64,000 nucleotides of DNA, taken from assembly GCF_029814175.1 (NCBI RefSeq), contig NZ_CP122312.1:434001-498000 (forward strand). Reading direction: 5' to 3'. Below, in pieces: positions 60,405 through 64,000 of the stretch. Made by a program: the position numbers and the translations under genes. Source of the stretch: Halospeciosus flavus (GTDB lineage: Archaea; Halobacteriota; Halobacteria; Halobacteriales; Halobacteriaceae). How positions within the stretch are numbered: the stretch's first letter is position 1; each line of letters starts with the position of its first letter. The notes beneath the pieces are model-generated. The model saw only the letters and a program-made list of their open reading frames with translations. It ran no database searches and was not told the DNA's origin.

Positions 60405-60845
60405 ATGAGCCTCCGCACCGCCGTCGCCGCGCCGTTCAAACAGCAGGGGAAGGCCCGCATCGGGGAACACGAGTTCGTCGTCTCGCTCTCGCTGGAGCGC
60501 GACTGGCTCGCGCCCGACGAGGCGAAACAACTCGTCGACGTCGCGGCCGACGAGGGCCTCGTCACCCGGGATGACGGCGACCTCGTCGCCGACTTCGACG
60601 TCGAGAGCGTCGAGATTCCTGAGGGGTTCACCCCCGACGAGTCGGTGCTACGCGAGCGCTCGGCGTTCGAACAGGTAGTCGACGCGCTCGCGTCGGCCGG
60701 CCACGAGCGCCAGACGGCGGTTGCGAGCGTCAACGAGCTCCAGGCCGACCTCGGGCTGACGGCGGACGCGGCGGCCGTCGTCTACGCCCGTCGTGAGGGT
60801 GTCGAGGTCGACGCAGCCGCGCGCAAGGCGCGGGAGGGGCTCTGA
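60405..60845 (+). CDS. DUF2240 family protein
   Basis: 146 residues. MSLRTAVAAPFKQQGKARIG opens the DUF2240 domain, with LSLERDWLAPDEAKQLVDVA and GLVTRDDGDLVADFDVESVE, then a helical C-terminus. Conserved in haloarchaea and other euryarchaea, function unknown; winged-helix-like features suggest nucleic-acid or protein binding. The next gene starts directly at the base after its stop, so they are translationally linked. Confidence 0.85.
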   Translation: MSLRTAVAAPFKQQGKARIGEHEFVVSLSLERDWLAPDEAKQLVDVAADEGLVTRDDGDLVADFDVESVEIPEGFTPDESVLRERSAFEQVVDALASAGHERQTAVASVNELQADLGLTADAAAVVYARREGVEVDAAARKAREGL

Positions 60846-61235
60846 ATGGTCGAACGCGAGTTGAACGACGGCGTCCGCATCGCCCAACTCCTCTCCTCGG
60901 AGTTGACGGGCCGGGAGGCCGGCGCCTTCGACCGCGTCGAGGTGACGAACGTCGTCGACACCGCGGACCTCGAACCGACGGAGTTCGGCGAGCGCGCGTA
61001 CGACGTGAGTTTCGACGGCGAGCAGGTGGGGAGCGTCTTCGTCCACCCGGACCGCGCGCACCTCGAACTCCGAGACACCGTGGCCCTCGACGCGGCCCGC
61101 GAGCGCGCGAGCGAGGAGGACCTGCGCGTCCGGCCGAAGGCGGTCGAACCACCCCGATTGCTCGTCTTCGTCGAGAACGGTGTCGAGGTGAAGCGAGTGA
61201 TTGACGTACTCGCGGCGGCCCTCGAAGAACGATGA
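60846..61235 (+). CDS. Conserved haloarchaeal protein, unknown function
   Basis: 129 residues, acidic, alpha/beta: VERELNDGVRIAQLLSSELT, VEVTNVVDTADLEPTEFGER, YDVSFDGEQVGSVFVHPDRA, and a C-terminal VKRVIDVLAAALEER. It begins with no gap after the DUF2240 gene and overlaps the pyrF start by 4 bases (ATGA), so it is firmly in the pyrF operon. The family is not recognised. There are no catalytic or metal-binding motifs. Confidence 0.7.
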   Translation: MVERELNDGVRIAQLLSSELTGREAGAFDRVEVTNVVDTADLEPTEFGERAYDVSFDGEQVGSVFVHPDRAHLELRDTVALDAARERASEEDLRVRPKAVEPPRLLVFVENGVEVKRVIDVLAAALEER

Positions 61236-62050
61236 GCCAGAGTCAGAACCAGAACTTCTTCGCGCGTCTCGGCGAGCGCATCGACGAGACAGGTTCGGTG
61301 GTCTGTGTGGGTCTCGATCCCGACCAGTCCCGTCTGCCCGACGAGGTGCGCGACGCCGACCTGCCGCGCTGGCAGTTCAACCGTCGCATCATCGACGCGA
61401 CCCACGAGCACGCCGCCTGCTACAAGCCCAACGCGGCGTTCTACGAGGACGCCGACGGCTGGCGTGCCCTCGCGGAGACGATCGCCTACGCCCACGGCAA
61501 GGACGTGCCGGTCATCGTCGACGCCAAGCGCGCTGACATCGGCAACACCGCCCGCCAGTACGCCGAGAGCCTGCAGGACCTCGACGCCGACGCGGTCACG
61601 GTCAATCCCTACATGGGCGAAGACTCCCTGAAGCCGTTCCTCTCGACCGGCCTCGGCGTGTTCATCCTCTGTCGAACCTCCAACCCCGGCGGGGCGGACA
61701 TCCAGAACCGCGAACTGGAGGCCGGCGGCACGGTCTACGAGCACGTCGCCCGCCTCGCGAGCACGTGGAACGAAAACGACAACGTCGGTCTCGTCGTCGG
61801 CGCGACGGCACCCGACGAACTCGAAGACATCCGCCGGCAGGTACCGAGTCTCCCCTTCCTCGTCCCCGGCGTCGGCGCGCAGGGCGGTGACGCGGAGGCG
61901 GCCGTCGAGTACGGCCTGAACGAGGACGGCGTCGGCGTCGTCAACTCCACGCGCGGCATCATCTTCGCAGGTGAGGACAGCGACGACTGGGCGGGTGCGG
62001 CCGGCCAGGCGGCCAAACGCCTCAAAGAGCGTCTCGACCAGTTCCGCTGA
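61232..62050 (+). CDS. pyrF: Orotidine 5'-phosphate decarboxylase (type 2)
   Basis: 272 residues. VCVGLDPDQSRLPDEVRDAD is the start of the barrel, KPNAAFYEDADGWRALAETI and VIVDAKRADIGNTARQYAE carry the catalytic DxKxxD charge network, and the C-end has VGVVNSTRGIIFAGEDSDDW with the phosphate-binding loop. It decarboxylates OMP to UMP, the last step of pyrimidine synthesis. Type 2 length, as usual in haloarchaea. It overlaps the previous gene and is followed 51 bases later by a HAD protein. Confidence 0.96.
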   Translation: MSQSQNQNFFARLGERIDETGSVVCVGLDPDQSRLPDEVRDADLPRWQFNRRIIDATHEHAACYKPNAAFYEDADGWRALAETIAYAHGKDVPVIVDAKRADIGNTARQYAESLQDLDADAVTVNPYMGEDSLKPFLSTGLGVFILCRTSNPGGADIQNRELEAGGTVYEHVARLASTWNENDNVGLVVGATAPDELEDIRRQVPSLPFLVPGVGAQGGDAEAAVEYGLNEDGVGVVNSTRGIIFAGEDSDDWAGAAGQAAKRLKERLDQFR

Positions 62051-62101
62051 CCGGCTGGCCGAGGCATAGTTTCACGTGCGTCGCCACGAAATACGTGGAC
62101 A

Positions 62102-62773
62102 GTGCCGACAGATATCGCGGTTTACTTCGGTCTCGACGGGACCCTCGTCCACCCCGACCGCCCGTTCGAGGACGTCGTCCGCACTGCCTTCGAGCGGTGC
62201 GACTACGCGGCCGACGACGTGACCGTCGAGGCCTACTGCCGCGCGCTCGGCGACCTCGTCGACGACTGCGAGGACGCTCCCTACGCTCGCGCCGTCGAGG
62301 CGGTGGGGCTGGACGTCGACCCGGAACTGTTCGACGCGGCGATTCACGTCGTCGAACCGGGCTTCACCGAAGCCGACCCGGACGCGACGGCGCTCCTCTC
62401 GGAACTCGCTCGTTTCCCCGTCGGTGTGCTGACCCACGGCGAGGGACGGATGCAGCGAGCCAAACTCGACGCCTGCGGACTCACGTCCCACTTCGACGCC
62501 GTCGTCGTCTCCGGCGAAGTGGGTGCGGGAAGACCCGACCCAGAACTGTACGCGCTGGCCGAGGAACGCCTCCCGGCGGCCGGCCACGCGCTCGTGGCAC
62601 ACGACCTCCAGCGTGACGTCCACCCCGCAGTCGAGTACGGGTGGACCGGCGTCCACCTCGGCGCCGGAGCGACTGGCGCAGGTGGCGTCGACGAAGTCGG
62701 GGACTCCGGCGCCGTCATCGCGGCCGAGTCGCTGACGGCGGTCCCGGGAGTACTCGACGTGGTCGACCGCTGA
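62102..62773 (+). CDS. HAD-superfamily protein lacking the nucleophilic aspartate
   Basis: 223 residues from a GTG at 62102. The HAD fold is clear: motif I AVYFGLDGTLVHPDRPFEDV, motif II LTHGEGRM, motif III GRPDPELYALAEE, motif IV HALVAHDLQRDVHPAVEYG. But motif I normally reads hhFDLDGT; here the first Asp, the phosphoenzyme nucleophile, is Gly10 (codon GGT), and the motif III Lys is Arg. So the phosphatase reaction should not work; it may be a regulatory or binding protein. Other positions, including the cap region, look well maintained, which argues against a dying gene. Confidence 0.78.
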   Translation: MPTDIAVYFGLDGTLVHPDRPFEDVVRTAFERCDYAADDVTVEAYCRALGDLVDDCEDAPYARAVEAVGLDVDPELFDAAIHVVEPGFTEADPDATALLSELARFPVGVLTHGEGRMQRAKLDACGLTSHFDAVVVSGEVGAGRPDPELYALAEERLPAAGHALVAHDLQRDVHPAVEYGWTGVHLGAGATGAGGVDEVGDSGAVIAAESLTAVPGVLDVVDR

Positions 62774-62778
62774 GTGGG

Positions 62779-62964
62779 CTACTTCGGTTCCTCGAAGGGA
62801 CGTTCGTCCGTCTCCTGCGTGCGCGTCGGCGTCTCACTGGCGCACTCCGTACAGAGGCCGACGTCCCGGTCGTAGTGGGTCGCGCACACCAGCGAGTGAC
62901 AGCGGTCGCACTGGTACTGTGCCTCGGCCGACTCACAGATCTGACAGAGTCCGCTGACGCTCAT
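62779..62964 (-). CDS. Small zinc-finger protein (HIT/B-box-like)
   Basis: 61 residues from ATG 62964. Eight cysteine/histidine ligands in CQICESAEAQYQCDRC, LVCATHYDRDVGLCTEC: pattern C-x2-C-x8-C-x2-C-x4-C-x2-H-x6-C-x2-C, close to HIT-type or B-box zinc fingers that hold two zincs in a cross-brace. The tail is charged. It probably mediates protein contacts. It is convergent with the HAD gene, stops 5 bases apart. Such tiny haloarchaeal zinc proteins are commonly missed in annotation and some affect motility or biofilm. Confidence 0.8.
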   Translation of the reverse strand: MSVSGLCQICESAEAQYQCDRCHSLVCATHYDRDVGLCTECASETPTRTQETDERPFEEPK

Positions 62965-63066
62965 ACCCGGGGGGACGGCCGACCGGTCAAAGAACCTGTG
63001 GGCCGCCGACCGCGCTGGACACTCGTGATGCTCCACCCCAGACCCATCGGAGCGACTCAGTCGACA

Positions 63067-63143
63067 TTTATATATCAATGAAAAGGTATTTAGGGTTCAA
63101 CTCTACAGTTATCTGTAGTATGTGGTGTGGGGTCGGCCCACAC
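63067..63143 (+). promoter_or_regulatory. Promoter and leader of the peptide-binding lipoprotein gene
   Basis: TTTATATATC (63067-63076) is a strong TATA box, giving a predicted start near 63100 and a leader of about 55 bases. The leader contains CTACAG-TTAT-CTGTAG (63103-63118), at the transcription start and thus operator-like, and a hairpin GTGTGGG-GTCGG-CCCACAC (63125-63143) just before the ATG. Confidence 0.5.
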
Positions 63144-63154
63144 ACGACCTTCCC

Positions 63155-64000
63155 ATGTCAAAGAAAGGCCCCATTCCCCACGGTATCGACCGGCGCAAGT
63201 ACCTCGCATCGATCGGACTCGCTGCTGGCGTGAGCGTAGCCGGGTGTTCGACGCGGGATTCGTCCACGACGCCGACGGAGTCCGGCGGGAACCAGACGAC
63301 CACGTCGAAGTCACAGCCCTCAGTCGGCGGGCAGTGGATACAGGGACAGACCTCCGGCGTGCAGACGCTGATTCCCTTCCTCAGCACCGACGAGATCTCC
63401 GACTACGCACTGGCCCGCGTCCTCGACTACGGCGCGTTCATCAGCCCGGACCTCGAACCGAAGGGACTCTGGTTCGAGAACTGGGAGATGAACGACGCCA
63501 ACGACGTCATCCGCTACAAACTCCGGGAGAACCTCCAGTACGGCGGCGATCTCGGACAGGTCACGGTCGACGACTACCTGTACAACCTGAAACACATCCA
63601 CCAGAACAAGGAGAACTGGGCGGGCTACAACTACGTCAGCAAGTTCTACATCGACGGGGAGCCGATCAACTACGTCAAGGAGGGGAAGTACACCTTCCGT
63701 GCCGAACTCCCGTCTGCGCGTGCCAACCGGATGTTCAATGACTACACGATGTGGATGCGCCCACTCCCGAAGGGCATCCTCGAGAAGTACGTCCCGTCGA
63801 AGGACATCCAGGGGTTGAAGAAAGACGAGCAACTCGTCGACGCGAGTTGGACCGGGAACCTCGGGCCGTTCACCCTCGACGAGTGGAAACGGCAGTCCCA
63901 CCTCACCTTCACGCGCAACGAGAACTACTACCTGCGGGAGGCCGAGGAGTTCCCCGACGACATCCCGTACTTCGAGTCCTACAAGATGCAGCAGTTCAAC
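63155..64000 (+). CDS. ABC transporter peptide-binding lipoprotein, N-terminal part (runs off window)
   Basis: 282 codons to the window edge. The signal sequence MSKKGPIPHGIDRRKYLASI has the twin arginines and a hydrophobic core, then the lipobox VAGC, so it is a Tat-exported lipoprotein, the usual type in haloarchaea. After a Ser/Thr-rich linker (DSSTTPTESGGNQTTTSKSQ) comes the SBP_bac_5 fold (VDDYLYNLKHIHQNKENWAG, NRMFNDYTMWMRPLPKGILE). This family binds oligopeptides, dipeptides or nickel for an ABC importer whose permease genes presumably follow. Confidence 0.9.
   Translation, partial: MSKKGPIPHGIDRRKYLASIGLAAGVSVAGCSTRDSSTTPTESGGNQTTTSKSQPSVGGQWIQGQTSGVQTLIPFLSTDEISDYALARVLDYGAFISPDLEPKGLWFENWEMNDANDVIRYKLRENLQYGGDLGQVTVDDYLYNLKHIHQNKENWAGYNYVSKFYIDGEPINYVKEGKYTFRAELPSARANRMFNDYTMWMRPLPKGILEKYVPSKDIQGLKKDEQLVDASWTGNLGPFTLDEWKRQSHLTFTRNENYYLREAEEFPDDIPYFESYKMQQFN

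Noticed and set aside
1..64000. CRISPR array or rRNA operon.
   Set aside because: No regularly spaced direct repeats and no rRNA-like blocks were seen. The repeat families found are palindromic and dispersed.

Overview
The window is chromosomal DNA of a halophilic archaeon (class Halobacteria). The proteins are strongly acidic, the coding DNA is GC-rich, many starts are leaderless with TATA-like boxes about 25-35 bases upstream, and several families are typical of haloarchaea (HTH_10 bacterio-opsin-activator-like regulators, DUF7504, DUF2240, Tat lipoproteins, TFS, S8e). I cannot assign genus or species.

Layout. 1-4700 is an accessory junction. It holds the 5' part of an IS607-type tnpB with its tnpA, a decapitated phosphotransferase, a complete IS4-family element, a decapitated GNAT acetyltransferase, and a run of about ten perfect short hairpins. 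4704-9000 holds sucCD, a small membrane protein, a quinone oxidoreductase and a frameshifted SDR gene. 9115-12003 has two tandem NSS-family sodium symporters. 12651-19835 is a propionyl/acetyl-CoA carboxylase locus (pccB, small subunit pccX, pccA, biotin ligase birA) split by an inward-facing NCS2 permease. 19844-22531 has a UspA protein, a HpaI-like aldolase, an O6-alkylguanine-DNA alkyltransferase and an HTH_10 regulator.

22637-35667 is a large cation and solute transport cluster: trkA, two trkH genes, a tiny membrane protein, a second trkA, an Lrp/AsnC regulator fused to an RCK_C domain, two APC permeases with universal-stress tails, and a CPA2 antiporter with a KhtT-like partner. This fits potassium management in a salt-in organism. 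35725-42963 carries adk, a DUF106 (YidC-like) protein, a metal-ATPase module with palindromic operators, cmk, truB and an MscS channel.

43077-43149 is tRNA-Pro(GGG). It is followed by a lower-GC island (about 43150-46740) with a broken IS630 element, a PPOX-type flavoprotein, and an IS605-type TnpB with a recognisable omega-RNA-like 3' end. A second, apparently orphan copy of that end lies just upstream of the tnpB. From 47260 the sequence is core-like again: MFS transporter, ParA, ilvD, GT2 glycosyltransferase, beta-RFAP synthase homologue, a RecA-like protein, tfs, a ZIP transporter with paired operator-like repeats, DUF2071, HTH_10, a CPGS-like GTPase, rps8e, a DUF2240-pyrF operon, a HAD protein lacking its nucleophile, a zinc-finger miniprotein, and the start of a Tat-exported peptide-binding lipoprotein.

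No CRISPR array, rRNA or replication origin was seen. The most unusual items are the hairpin array at 4320-4690, a dispersed ~80-base palindromic repeat family, the orphan omega-RNA-like end, the Lrp-RCK_C fusion, the HAD nucleophile loss, and several well-formed operator palindromes.
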